The translations under genes were made by a program, and so were the position numbers. A DNA stretch of 38,059 nucleotides from JBOFFC01 sp051648405 (GTDB taxonomy: Bacteria; Planctomycetota; Planctomycetia; Pirellulales; Lacipirellulaceae): the NCBI GenBank assembly GCA_051648405.1, contig JBOFFC010000136.1, positions 1-38,059 of the forward strand. The letters run 5' to 3'. Every line of letters starts with the position of its first letter. Position 1 is the stretch's first letter. The notes under the pieces were generated by a model. That model made no database searches, was not told the origin of the DNA, and worked only from the letters and a program-made list of their open reading frames with translations. Of this stretch, positions 1-8,986 are shown piece after piece.

Positions 1-347
1 AACTCTGCGACGTCGTCGTCCACTGCTCCGTAGCGCCCGAGCCCTTCGGTCGCGTCATCGTCGAGGCGATGCTCTCCAAAAGGCCCGTCATCGCCTCCGA
101 CGACGGAGGCGCCCGCGAAATCGTACTTAACGGGGTCAATGGACTGGTGTTTCCACCGGGAGATTCGACGGCCTTGGCGTCGGCGATCGGCCGCCTCCTC
201 GCCGATCGCGAGCTTGCAAACGGCCTCGCCCTCGCGGGCTACGAGTCGGCGATCGGCCGCTACCGGCTCGATGATCGTGTCGCTGAGGTGAACGAGCTCA
301 TCGAGCGCGTCGCGCTCCGCGATAGGCCGCGGCAGCCCGGCCCCTAG
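1..347 (+). CDS. Glycosyltransferase family 4, C-terminal fragment
   Basis: This is the last 114 codons of a gene that enters from the left edge; the frame is open from base 3 with no start codon needed in the window. The E-x7-E signature of retaining GT-B (GT4) glycosyltransferases is visible as EPFGRVIVE at about residues 13-21 of the fragment, followed by the usual DGGAREIV and NGLVFPPGD segments that contact the nucleotide-sugar donor. GT4 enzymes transfer a sugar from a nucleotide donor to polysaccharide or lipid acceptors at the inner face of the membrane. The acceptor cannot be told from this piece. The end overlaps by 4 bp the end of the convergent gene at 344-1294. Family assignment is firm; substrate is unknown. 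Confidence 0.88.
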   Translation, partial: LCDVVVHCSVAPEPFGRVIVEAMLSKRPVIASDDGGAREIVLNGVNGLVFPPGDSTALASAIGRLLADRELANGLALAGYESAIGRYRLDDRVAEVNELIERVALRDRPRQPGP

Positions 348-1294
348 CGCCGCGCGTCGCGGTGCTCCGCCGCGATCTTCAGTCCCAGCCGGCCGGTGCT
401 ATCGACCAGCACCGTGTTCCCCAGACTCCCGCGCGACTCGATCATCGCGAACGGGCCCGACAGCTCGGCGCTCGCCACGCGGCAGGTTGCCACCTCGACG
501 ACGATCGGGCCGGTCACTACGACCCGCATCTGCGACGAGCCCGCCCCCGTCGCCTCGACCTCGCCGTCAAACCGTGCGAGACGCCGTCCCCCCCGCTCGT
601 CGATTGCGGCGAGCGTGAGCGCGAACCGCTCGACGCGCCCGAGTCGGTCGTCGAACCCTAAAGCGCCGGCGGCCACCTCGGCGGGGAGCACGAGCCGCTC
701 GCCGACGGTGACATCGCGGCCCGCGAGGTAGTCGGCGAGCGGGTTTGGCTTTCCGAGCGACTCCATTGCGAGCGAGACGGCTACGAACTCGTCCTTGGGA
801 GGGACCTGGCCCTCGTCGGTCGTCACAACGAGCCGCTCCCCCTGGCGACGGCAGTGGTACGCCTTGCCAACGATTGGGTCGTCGGCGCGAAGCGCTCCGC
901 GCTCGGCGTGCGACTCGAAGAAGCGGACTTCAGCCGCAACGACGCGCCCCGCGTCGATCGAGGTCGCCGTCACGCGACGGCGTTGGCGCCGCGTGCTCGC
1001 GGTCGCCCGCTCGTCGATCACCTCGGCGCCGCGGCGTTCGCGGAGCTTGACGTCGAGCGACGTATCGATCGCCTGTTCGATCGTGTCGCCAACAGCCGAC
1101 GCACGCTTCGCGAACTTGACGCGTACGGGCGCCGGGGGCGCGCCGCGATCGACGCTCGCCGTGGCGGACGCCGCCACGACGGGTTGCGCGGCATCGACGA
1201 CGGCGCCGTCGCCGATCGCCACGCACAACAAGCCGGCCGCAACCCACGGCGCAGGGGCGGTCGGTAGGCGCGCGGGTCGGCGGCTGCGGTCCAT
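344..1294 (-). CDS. Exported hypothetical protein
   Basis: The 316-residue product starts with a basic stretch followed by a hydrophobic segment (APWVAAGLLCVAIGDGAVVDAA, split here as residues about 15-36), which reads as a signal peptide or membrane anchor. The rest is rich in short alternating hydrophobic stretches (for example RMVVVTGPIVVEV-like segments near residues 255-270) suggesting a beta-rich periplasmic or surface protein. I recognise no catalytic motif. The ATG at 1294 is the only early start, but no good ribosome binding site precedes it. It converges with the glycosyltransferase end and sits 113 bp downstream of the large gene at 1408-5574 on the same strand, so the two may be co-transcribed. 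Coding potential is supported by the long uninterrupted frame; function is not assigned. Confidence 0.72.
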   Translation of the reverse strand: MDRSRRPARLPTAPAPWVAAGLLCVAIGDGAVVDAAQPVVAASATASVDRGAPPAPVRVKFAKRASAVGDTIEQAIDTSLDVKLRERRGAEVIDERATASTRRQRRRVTATSIDAGRVVAAEVRFFESHAERGALRADDPIVGKAYHCRRQGERLVVTTDEGQVPPKDEFVAVSLAMESLGKPNPLADYLAGRDVTVGERLVLPAEVAAGALGFDDRLGRVERFALTLAAIDERGGRRLARFDGEVEATGAGSSQMRVVVTGPIVVEVATCRVASAELSGPFAMIESRGSLGNTVLVDSTGRLGLKIAAEHRDARR

Positions 1295-1407
1295 CGCGTG
1301 CGCTCGGAGCGGATTGATTGAGTGACGGGGGCGTTAGCACCTTCGCCCATCAGCGCGGCGGCGACAAGGCCGATTGCGACGCGTCTCGGCGCCGCGCGGC
1401 GCCGGCC

Positions 1408-4400
1408 TCATTCGTCAGCCGCGGGGGGGCTCGGCAGGCCCTGCGCGGGCCTATCCGCCGCGAGTTGCCGCTGGACGTCCTCCCACGGCAGACGCACCTG
1501 GTCGAATCGCAACAGCGAGCTGTCGTGACCGCCGTGGTGGCGCCGCTGGCGCCGCTCGGAGGTGACTTCCTCCTCGAGCGCGACGATCCAGTCGGGCGTG
1601 TCGAGGCCCGCCCCGCAGGGGGTCTCGGCGAGGTCCTCGACCTCTTGGCGGATGGCGAGGAACGCCCCTTGGGCCGCGCTCGCGTCGGGGGACATCGCGG
1701 CCCCAACGAGCGCACGCAGGCGATCGATTGTCAGCGGCCGCACGAAGCGCTCGGCAAGACGCTCGGCGACGGTCGGGAGGCGCATCCCGTACCGCTCGCA
1801 GAGGTCAACAAGCCCCGCCTGGTGGCTGTCGGCCGCCTCGAGCGTGCGCTCCGCAACCGCGCTCCGCCACAAAGCCGCAGCGGCGGGTCGGCCGCCGCGC
1901 ACGAGGATCTTGTGCGCGAGGTAAACGGGCTTCAGGTTCCACGCGACGCGGTCGTAGGCGTTGCGCAGCCGCAGGAAATCGACGAGCGCGTGCAGCATCT
2001 CGCCGTGGTCTGACTGCGTGGTGGTCGCGTTGTAGTCGCGGTACTCGCGGTAGTTCTCGACCACCGCCTCGATCGCCATCGCGAGCTGCCGCGCCGCGTC
2101 GTCGAGCGGAATCGAGACGTCGAGTTCGGAGACCAGTTGCGGCGCGTCTTCCGAGTCCTCCTCGCGGAGCGTCTCGAGCCAAGCTCCGACGCGCTGGTGC
2201 AGGATCGCGCGCAGGTTGCTGAGCGTCAGGAACCGCTGCGTGAACAAGTCGGCACCGTAGGCCTGCACGAAGCGGACGAAGTGTTCCCAGTCGTGCGGCG
2301 ACGCGAGCCGCTCGACGACGCTCAGGCGCACGGTGCGGCTGTGGTGCAGCCAGCGCTGGAGCTGCGACTCGGTCAGCTCTTGGAGCGCCTCGACCAGCAG
2401 GCCGTCGGAGGGGCGCGCGTGCAGATCCGAGTCGGCGTCGGCGATCACCCCTTCTGGCAGCCGCCACGCGCTCGGGTCCCATTCGTCGGCCGAGGCGACG
2501 AGGCAGCGTACGATCGCCTGGTAGCCGGCCTCGAACAGCCGGTCGTACTCGGTTACTGCGCCGCGGCCGACCGGGTGCTCGTGCTCCATCCGCTGGGCGA
2601 CGTCGAGCAGCTCGCACGTCTGGCGGACGCACCCCAAGCGGGGGAGCCAGCCGACGAGGTCGGAGATCAGCCGCAGCAGCGTCCGCGCGCGGACGATCTT
2701 CTTGGGGTCGCCTCCCTTGCCGAGGGGGACGTAAAGCAGCTCTTCGGCGACGAGGGCCTTGGTGAGCGAGGCCCAGTGCTGGGCGACCCCCGCCGCGTCG
2801 CCGCGCAGCAAGGCCCGGAGCACGCCGGTGGCGCCGCCGACCGTGGTCAGCGGGTCGTCGTCACGGGGGGCGTCGCCCGGTTGGGGGGGCTCGTCGAGGG
2901 CGATCGCCCCGACCGCCGCGCGGAGCAGTCGCACGGCGTCGGCCATCTCGACGCACGTCTCGATCGTCCCCTCGACCACGGCTTCCTTCAGCGCGCGCTG
3001 GCGGTCGTAGTCGATCATCGAGTCGTGGTCGCCGCGCGGCTGCGGGAGCTTGTGCTTGTGGACCGCGTCGAGGAGCTGGCCGAGCTGGTGACGGCGTTCG
3101 TGTGCGGCCCGGCGCCAAGCCGCGAGCCCGTGCCGGCGCTCGTCGGCCGAGGAGTCGGTGGTGACCCCCCAGGCGATCGCGGCGTGCTTCCAGAGCCGGG
3201 CGAGCGTCTTCAGGAACGCCATCCGCGCTTCGAGCCGCTGCGCCTCGGCCTCGAGTTCAACGCGCGTGCCGTCGGGGGGGCGCTCGAAGATCGCCGACTC
3301 CATCCCGTCGTCGGCGCTGTCCTCGAAGGTCACGCCGTCGTACGCGGCGCCGAACAGGTCGAGGCCGTCGTCCTCCTCGTCGTCTTCGTCCTCCTCGTCG
3401 CCGAACAGCAGTTCGTCGTCCTCGTCCTCCTCGTCGAACTCGTCGTCGAACAGGTCGTCCTCCGACAGGTCATCCCCCAGCAGGTCGGCGAGCGGGTCGT
3501 CGAAGTCGCGGACGTAGCCGATCTCGAAACGAGGCGCGTTCCACAGCTCCTCGGCGTTGGCTTCGAGGTGGTCGAAGAACTTCGCGACCAGCGGCCACTG
3601 GTATTCGCCCGTCTCGAGCTGCCGCGCCTCGACCAGCCGCAGCCAACGCTCGGCCAGGGGGTGGAACGACGCGTCGCCGTCCTCGAGCGGAGTGAGCTCG
3701 ACCTGGCAGAGCCACCGCATCAGCAGCGCCATCGACGCGACGAGGTCCCCTTTCTCGAGCAGCGCCTCGATCACCAAATGGAACGCCTTGGGGGCGTCGA
3801 ACTGATCGACGAACATCCCCCAAAACCCGACGTCCCCCGACGCGGCCCCCGCCTTGTACCAGGCGTTCAGAGCGCCGGCGACGAGGTTGGTCGAGACCTC
3901 GACCTCCTTGCCGTACAGCCGGCGGACGCCGCTTACCATTGGCGTCGCGAACTGGTCCCACCAGTGGGCCGTCTCTTCGAGGAAGCCCGAGAAGACCTTC
4001 TCGCGCTCGGCGTCGTCGATCGCCGCCGCCTCGGTCCACGCCCGCGACGCTAGGCCGAGCACTTGCTCGACGAGCTGCACGAGGTCATCGACGCGGTAGT
4101 CGTGGACCGTGTTCTCGACGGCCGGGAAGAGGCTGAAGTTGCCGCCGAAGCCGATCACGTTCCACGGATCGACGAGCGCCCCGCAGGCGATTCCGCGCTT
4201 CACGAGGGCGAGCGTCTCGGGGAGGGCCTGCGCGACCGCGGCGAGGCCGCGCGTGTCGAGCGCCTGGTGCCCCGCCGTCAGTTGGCAATACAGCTCGCAA
4301 AGGATCCGCGCCGACGCGACGCGCACGGCCCGCGCCTCTTCGAGCGCCGCGTCAGCGTAGCCCATCCGCGCGTAGACCCGCGCCAGGTGGACCTGTTGCA

Positions 4401-5574
4401 ACTGCCGCGCGCGGCGGCGGGCGATCTCTTGGTTGAGGTGCTGCCGTGCGCCGGCCAGCGGCTGACGGAGGCGCTGCGCCTCGGCGCGGAGCCGATCGGC
4501 GTGAGGGCCCTGCCAGCGCTCGAGGAGCTGCTCGTAGAACCGGTCGCGGTAGGCGGCGATCTGCGGCAGCAGCGTCGCGAGCGTCTCCTCCCCCGAGTGG
4601 GCCGTGGGGCCCGACCCGCTGACCCCCGACGACATCAGGATCGTCCCCGCGAGCACCGCCGCCGCTTCGCGAAGCAGCTCGTCGCGGGTGAAGCTGCCGT
4701 CGCTGCGGGCGCTCGACTCGTCATCGACGCGGGCGAGCAGCGCTTCGAGGACGATCGGTTGCAGAACGAAGCGGCGGAAGTTGCCGCTGGCGTCGATCCG
4801 ATTGGGGTCCCACTGCCCGAAGTGGTGATTCGGCCGCTTGTGTACCGGGTGGTCGAAGTCGTAGGCCCGCGGATCGACGGCGAGCTCTTCCACCAGCGTC
4901 GGGTCAAACCACGCGGCGCGCAGGAGGTCGGGGTCGCACGCGTGGAGCGTCTCGAGCGCGAGCCCGACCAGCTCGCGGTACGGCCCCGACGCGACCCCCG
5001 CCGACTCGACGTACAGCGGGATCGGGCGGAGCCACTCGTGCCGGTAGGGCTCGAGCTTCTGGTTGGTTTCGAGGACCGCGATCGGGCGGTAGCCGAGGTA
5101 GTCGTCGAAGCGGTCGCGGGCCGCCTCGACCAGGCCGGGCCGGTCCCACGGCGGACCCTGCGAGAGGATCGCCTCGAAACTCCGCCCCAGAAAGAGCGGC
5201 CGCCACAAGGCGTCTTCGTCGAGCCCCCACACGAGGTCGCGGTGGAAATCGCCGTACGACGTGCGGAACTCGACCGCGAGGCGCAGCACACCCCGGGCCT
5301 GCGTGGCGTCGGCGAACGCCCCTCCCTGCCGTTCCAGCAGCGATAGCTCCTCCCCGAGCCGCTCGAGGAGCCGATCGACTATCGGGCGCCTCCCGGGCGT
5401 CTGGTCCGGCGCCTCCACGGCGACGAGCTCGAAGAGCGCGTCGAGGGCCTTCAGGAACGCGCTGTCCGCGGCGCCCGACGAGAAGTTCAGGTAGCCCAAC
5501 GCTACCCGCCAAGCCCCCGACGCCGGGGCCCCCTCCCCCGAGCGGGGAGCGTCTTCGTGCCGGGGCGAGGACAT
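1408..5574 (-). CDS. Large hypothetical cytoplasmic protein with acidic tract
   Basis: A 1388-residue protein without signal peptide or obvious membrane helices, so probably cytoplasmic. The sequence is largely helical in appearance, with many Leu/Ala/Arg/Glu-rich stretches. Around residues 691-745 lies a very acidic low-complexity tract, mostly Asp and Glu interrupted by Leu and Phe, that would be disordered and divides the protein into two halves. A motif rich in His/Asn/Trp (HKRPNHHFGQWDPNRID) near residue 245 looks conserved-like but I cannot tie it to a known family. The start ATG at 5574 faces away from the gene at 5881, so the two are divergent. Large unknown proteins of this sort are common in planctomycetes. 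I do not recognise it; helical-repeat scaffold is only a guess. Confidence 0.8.
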   Translation of the reverse strand: MSSPRHEDAPRSGEGAPASGAWRVALGYLNFSSGAADSAFLKALDALFELVAVEAPDQTPGRRPIVDRLLERLGEELSLLERQGGAFADATQARGVLRLAVEFRTSYGDFHRDLVWGLDEDALWRPLFLGRSFEAILSQGPPWDRPGLVEAARDRFDDYLGYRPIAVLETNQKLEPYRHEWLRPIPLYVESAGVASGPYRELVGLALETLHACDPDLLRAAWFDPTLVEELAVDPRAYDFDHPVHKRPNHHFGQWDPNRIDASGNFRRFVLQPIVLEALLARVDDESSARSDGSFTRDELLREAAAVLAGTILMSSGVSGSGPTAHSGEETLATLLPQIAAYRDRFYEQLLERWQGPHADRLRAEAQRLRQPLAGARQHLNQEIARRRARQLQQVHLARVYARMGYADAALEEARAVRVASARILCELYCQLTAGHQALDTRGLAAVAQALPETLALVKRGIACGALVDPWNVIGFGGNFSLFPAVENTVHDYRVDDLVQLVEQVLGLASRAWTEAAAIDDAEREKVFSGFLEETAHWWDQFATPMVSGVRRLYGKEVEVSTNLVAGALNAWYKAGAASGDVGFWGMFVDQFDAPKAFHLVIEALLEKGDLVASMALLMRWLCQVELTPLEDGDASFHPLAERWLRLVEARQLETGEYQWPLVAKFFDHLEANAEELWNAPRFEIGYVRDFDDPLADLLGDDLSEDDLFDDEFDEEDEDDELLFGDEEDEDDEEDDGLDLFGAAYDGVTFEDSADDGMESAIFERPPDGTRVELEAEAQRLEARMAFLKTLARLWKHAAIAWGVTTDSSADERRHGLAAWRRAAHERRHQLGQLLDAVHKHKLPQPRGDHDSMIDYDRQRALKEAVVEGTIETCVEMADAVRLLRAAVGAIALDEPPQPGDAPRDDDPLTTVGGATGVLRALLRGDAAGVAQHWASLTKALVAEELLYVPLGKGGDPKKIVRARTLLRLISDLVGWLPRLGCVRQTCELLDVAQRMEHEHPVGRGAVTEYDRLFEAGYQAIVRCLVASADEWDPSAWRLPEGVIADADSDLHARPSDGLLVEALQELTESQLQRWLHHSRTVRLSVVERLASPHDWEHFVRFVQAYGADLFTQRFLTLSNLRAILHQRVGAWLETLREEDSEDAPQLVSELDVSIPLDDAARQLAMAIEAVVENYREYRDYNATTTQSDHGEMLHALVDFLRLRNAYDRVAWNLKPVYLAHKILVRGGRPAAAALWRSAVAERTLEAADSHQAGLVDLCERYGMRLPTVAERLAERFVRPLTIDRLRALVGAAMSPDASAAQGAFLAIRQEVEDLAETPCGAGLDTPDWIVALEEEVTSERRQRRHHGGHDSSLLRFDQVRLPWEDVQRQLAADRPAQGLPSPPAADE

Positions 5575-5880
5575 ACGGATCCGGGGCCGAACAGGTCGAA
5601 CGGGGGTCGCGATCCCCCCGGGGCGCCGCCGGCACGACCTCCCCGAGGCGCCACGCGCCCGACGCAGAGTTTAAGAGTCCGGTCGGGAGGGGTCTAGCGG
5701 CTAGAACGGCCGCGAACCGCGGCGTTGCGCGGCGACCGCTCTCGTTGCGTGCAGGGCCGACCCGACCCGACTACGATGGCGGTAGCGGAAATGGGCCCAC
5801 GCCCCACGCCCACACTCCCCCCCTTGCCTGCACTGCGTCGTCCGCCAAGACGGCGCTAGTTTCTCTTGCGCGAGCTTCCA
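5575..5880. other. Divergent intergenic region with a 13-bp palindrome
   Basis: This 306-bp stretch separates the divergent 1388-residue gene and the PQQ propeller gene and must hold both promoters. I see no gene. A perfect palindrome, TCTAGCGGCTAGA, lies at 5693-5705 and could be an operator. No convincing -35/-10 pair is visible in either direction; GC-rich planctomycete promoters are poorly defined. Confidence 0.45.
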
Positions 5881-7341
5881 ATGTGTGTTCGGTCGCCCCT
5901 GCTTTCAGTTAGTCGCCTCGTGGTCGGCTGCGCAGCCCTATCGGCGCTCGTGGCGCCAGCGCGCGCCAAGCTGGTCTCGAAGGCCGAGGCCGAGCGCGCC
6001 GGGCTGGCGCGTGCTTGGTTCGCTCAGGCATCGGTCGATCCTTCGCAGAGCGAGATCGTTGGCGCCAAACTCGATGGGGGCGCGCTGTACACGCTGACGA
6101 GCGCCGCAGTGCTGCAGTCATTCGACGCCGAGACCGGCGTCCTCCGCTGGTCGGCGCGCCTCGGCAAGCCCGGGCTCTCGACGTTTGGCCCCGACGTCCA
6201 CGGCGATCACGTCGCGATCGCTAACGGGCTAACGCTCTACCTGCTCGACACGAAGAGCGGCAAACAGCTCGCCACGCACCGCTTGCCCGGCGCCGTCGGT
6301 GGCGCCCCGGCGGTGGCGGACAAGCTGGTGTTCGTCCCGCTCGTGAGCGGCCGCGTCGAAGGCTTCCCCATCGGCGAGTCGCGCATCGACTGGAGCTACG
6401 CCTCCAGCGGCCGGCTGTTCGACACGCCGGCGATCGCGGGCAATCGGGTCGTCTGGACGACCGACCGCGGGACGCTGTTCGCGGCCCACGCCGACGCCTC
6501 GGGCGCAGCGTACAAGTTCGACGGCGCTGGCCGGCTGCTCGGCCCCGCCGCTTGGCTCAAGATGCCCCCCGAGGCCCCGGCCGACGCCACACCCGCCCCG
6601 AATGCACCCCCCGTCTCGCAGAAGACGCGCCTGTTCATCCCCTCGAACGAGGGGGTCGTCTACGCCCTCGACGCCGAGCGAGGGGCAATGGCCTGGCGGG
6701 CCTCTGTCGGGTCGTCGATCAACTTCCCCGCGGTGGCCGTCGCCGGACGCGTGTACGTCGGCTCCGAGGAACCGACGCTGCACGCCTTCGACGCCGCGAC
6801 TGGCGAGGAGCTGTGGGCCGTCCCCGGCGTCGACGAGTTCGTTGCCGCTTCTGCTGAGCGCGTCTACGCCGTCGGCCCCTCGGGCGAGCTCTCCGTGATC
6901 GACGCCGCCAGCGGCGCGCCGGTGGCGCGCTGGCCGTCGGCCGATCACCTGACCCCCGTCGCGAACCACGAGACGGACCGCCTGTACTTCCTTTCCGACG
7001 CGGGCCTCTTGCAGTGCTTCCACGAGCTCGCCGCCGACAAGCCGTACCGGCACTCCGCGGAAGTGAAGACCGCTGAGCCCGACGAGACGCCCGAAGACGG
7101 CGCCGAGGCCGCCGCGGAAACGGAGGCGGAAGAATCGCCGGACGCGTTCGAGGGGGACCCCTTCGCGGCGCCCGCCGCCGACACAGCCGAGGCGCCCGCG
7201 GCGGACGAGCCGCCCGCTCCGGCCGCCGAAGACGACCCGTTCGCGGCCGAAGGGGACGATGCCGGTGACGACGATAAGGGGGGCGAGGAAGCGCCGTCCG
7301 ACGCCCCGGCGGCCGAAGACGACCCGTTCGCCGACTTCTAG
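5881..7341 (+). CDS. Exported PQQ-type beta-propeller protein
   Basis: The product (486 residues from ATG 5881) has a signal peptide of about 25 residues ending near APARA, then repeated blades with the PQQ-enzyme/Trp-docking style pattern: a hydrophobic strand, 'ALDAERGAMAWR' or 'AFDAATGEELW' and a following 'V.V.G' strand. At least six blades can be read between residues about 40 and 390. This fold in exported planctomycete proteins often belongs to non-catalytic outer-membrane scaffold or binding proteins rather than true quinoprotein dehydrogenases; no catalytic residues are evident. The last 110 residues are a disordered Ala/Glu/Asp/Pro tail with the repeated phrase EDDPFA, ending in DDPFADF. 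A TTG 15 bp upstream is in frame, but the ATG gives a cleaner signal peptide. Family level is secure; role is not. Confidence 0.85.
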   Translation: MCVRSPLLSVSRLVVGCAALSALVAPARAKLVSKAEAERAGLARAWFAQASVDPSQSEIVGAKLDGGALYTLTSAAVLQSFDAETGVLRWSARLGKPGLSTFGPDVHGDHVAIANGLTLYLLDTKSGKQLATHRLPGAVGGAPAVADKLVFVPLVSGRVEGFPIGESRIDWSYASSGRLFDTPAIAGNRVVWTTDRGTLFAAHADASGAAYKFDGAGRLLGPAAWLKMPPEAPADATPAPNAPPVSQKTRLFIPSNEGVVYALDAERGAMAWRASVGSSINFPAVAVAGRVYVGSEEPTLHAFDAATGEELWAVPGVDEFVAASAERVYAVGPSGELSVIDAASGAPVARWPSADHLTPVANHETDRLYFLSDAGLLQCFHELAADKPYRHSAEVKTAEPDETPEDGAEAAAETEAEESPDAFEGDPFAAPAADTAEAPAADEPPAPAAEDDPFAAEGDDAGDDDKGGEEAPSDAPAAEDDPFADF

Positions 7342-7469
7342 GAAGACGCGGCTTCACGCACGAGGCGTGACGCCATCGCGTCCCCACCTCGACCCCCGTG
7401 TGCTAAACTCCGACGCCGCGTCGACCGTCGCGCGGCGAGTACCGGCTACGGCACACGAGACGAGGGGCG

Positions 7470-8480
7470 ATGAACATCTTGGTTACCGGCGGCGCCGGCT
7501 ACGTCGGCTCGCACGCGGTCCGTCGGCTACTGGCGGCGGGTCACGTGGTGCGCGTGCTCGACAACCTCGTCTACGGCCACCGCGCGGCCGTCGATGAGCG
7601 ATCGCTCACCGTCGGCGAGATCGGCGATCGGCCGCTGGTCGAGCGGCTGCTGCGGGAGCACCGGATCGACTCCGTGATGCACTTCGCGGCGTACGCCTTC
7701 GTGAACGAGTCGGTTACCGATCCGGCGAAGTACTACCAGAACAACGTCGTCGGCACGCTGTCTCTGCTCGACGCGATGCGCGGCGCCGGGGTGAAGCGGC
7801 TCGTCTTCTCGAGCACCTGCGCGACCTACGGCGTGCCGGAGCGCGTCCCGATCCCCGAGGACCACCCGCAGGCGCCGATCAACCCCTACGGGTTCACGAA
7901 GCTGGTCATCGAGCGCGCGATGGAGGACTACCGCCACGCCTACGGGCTGTCGTACGCGGCGCTGCGGTACTTCAACGCGGCCGGCGCAGCCGAGGACGGC
8001 ACGATCGGCGAGGACCACACCCCCGAAACGCACCTGATCCCGCTGGTGCTGCAAGTGGCGCTCGGGCAGCGCGACCACATCGCGGTTCTGGGGACCGACT
8101 ACCCCACGCCTGACGGGTCGTGCGTCCGGGACTACATCCACGTCGACGACCTAGGGGACGCGCACGTCGCGGCGATCGAGAAGCTCGACCCCCCGAAGGA
8201 CGGCCCCGGGGTCTCGATCCGCTGCAACCTCGGGACGGGCGTCGGCGTAAGTGTCCGCGCGGTGGTCGCCGCCGCCGAGCGCGTCGTCGGCACGCCGATC
8301 AAGACGGTCGAGGGGCCGCGCCGCGAAGGGGACCCGCCGCAACTGGTGGCCGACCCGTCGGGCGTCGAGCGCCTGCTCGGCTGGCGCGCTCGGTTCACGA
8401 GCATCGACGACACGATCGCCACGGCGTGGAAGTGGCACTCCGCCCACCCGCGCGGTTTCAACGACCGCAACCCGTCGTGA
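7470..8480 (+). CDS. galE: UDP-glucose 4-epimerase
   Basis: A 336-residue extended short-chain dehydrogenase/reductase. The N-terminal Rossmann motif TGGAGYVGSH (residues 6-15) binds NAD+, the catalytic Ser/Thr lies in FSSTCATYG (113-121), and the Tyr-x3-Lys pair is Y140 and K144 in NPYGFTKL. The segment RYFNAAGA and the terminal GVSVRAVV and GDPPQLVAD stretches are typical of GalE. The enzyme interconverts UDP-glucose and UDP-galactose in the cytoplasm, supplying galactose for envelope polysaccharides. Length matches the family. The start ATG is preceded by AGGGG-type purines (ACGAGGGGCG) at good distance. Downstream, the signal peptidase gene starts 13 bp after the stop, so the two are probably co-transcribed. 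Confidence 0.95.
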   Translation: MNILVTGGAGYVGSHAVRRLLAAGHVVRVLDNLVYGHRAAVDERSLTVGEIGDRPLVERLLREHRIDSVMHFAAYAFVNESVTDPAKYYQNNVVGTLSLLDAMRGAGVKRLVFSSTCATYGVPERVPIPEDHPQAPINPYGFTKLVIERAMEDYRHAYGLSYAALRYFNAAGAAEDGTIGEDHTPETHLIPLVLQVALGQRDHIAVLGTDYPTPDGSCVRDYIHVDDLGDAHVAAIEKLDPPKDGPGVSIRCNLGTGVGVSVRAVVAAAERVVGTPIKTVEGPRREGDPPQLVADPSGVERLLGWRARFTSIDDTIATAWKWHSAHPRGFNDRNPS

Positions 8481-8493
8481 ACGACCAAGGCCG

Positions 8494-8979
8494 ATGACTC
8501 GGCGACGCGCTACGCTCGCTGGCGCCCTCCGCGCGATCGTGCTGGCGGTCGTCGCCGTCGTCGCCGTCGAGTGCTTCGTCTCGCTCGGGTTGATGCGGCC
8601 GGTCCTTGTGATCGGGGACTCGATGGCGCCCTCTCTGACGTCGGGGCAGCGCGTCAGCGTTCGTCCCGCGGATAGGCCGCGGCGGTGGGACGTTGTCGTG
8701 CTGCGATCGCCGGTCGATGCCCGCGTGCTGCTGGTGAAGCGTGTTGTCGGCCTGCCCGGTGAGAGCATCTCGTTCGCAGAAGGGGGCCTCGTGGTCGATG
8801 GGCGCCGTGTCGCGTGCGAATTCGCGTACGTCGCCCCGCCCGTCGCGCCGTTGGGGTGGCGACTCGGGCCCGACGAGTGGTTCGTCGTCGGCGACAACCA
8901 AGCGGTGTCGCACGACAGCCGAAACTGGGACGCGGCGCCGGGGGTCCCCACGCGGCTGATCGTCGGCACGTTGCGCTGA
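8494..8979 (+). CDS. lepB: Signal peptidase I (S26 family), small
   Basis: The 161-residue product has one N-terminal membrane segment (residues about 12-34) and the three S26 boxes: VIGDSMAPSL with the nucleophile Ser43, VLLVKRVVGLPGE with the general base Lys82, and VVGDNQAVSHDSRNW (box E) at about 131-145. It would cleave signal peptides on the periplasmic side of the cytoplasmic membrane. It is shorter than the typical Gram-negative LepB and has a single anchor, closer to the minimal SipS-type layout. The start ATG at 8494 gives a clean cytoplasmic RRR before the membrane helix; the frame remains open upstream inside galE, but that extension is antisense-like noise. It ends 7 bp before the end of the convergent hemC. 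Several exported proteins in this window would be plausible clients. Confidence 0.9.
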   Translation: MTRRRATLAGALRAIVLAVVAVVAVECFVSLGLMRPVLVIGDSMAPSLTSGQRVSVRPADRPRRWDVVVLRSPVDARVLLVKRVVGLPGESISFAEGGLVVDGRRVACEFAYVAPPVAPLGWRLGPDEWFVVGDNQAVSHDSRNWDAAPGVPTRLIVGTLR

Positions 8980-8986
8980 CCGCGTG

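Noticed and set aside
3361..3480. Low-complexity CTC/GTC-rich run as a microsatellite
   Set aside because: It is simply the codons for the Asp/Glu tract of the minus-strand protein, with mixed units and no fixed period.
2137..4053. A long open frame (638 codons) on the plus strand
   Set aside because: It lies entirely antisense to the 1388-residue gene, is made of Arg/Leu/Glu/Val-rich nonsense typical of the reverse of GC-rich coding DNA, and has no motif.
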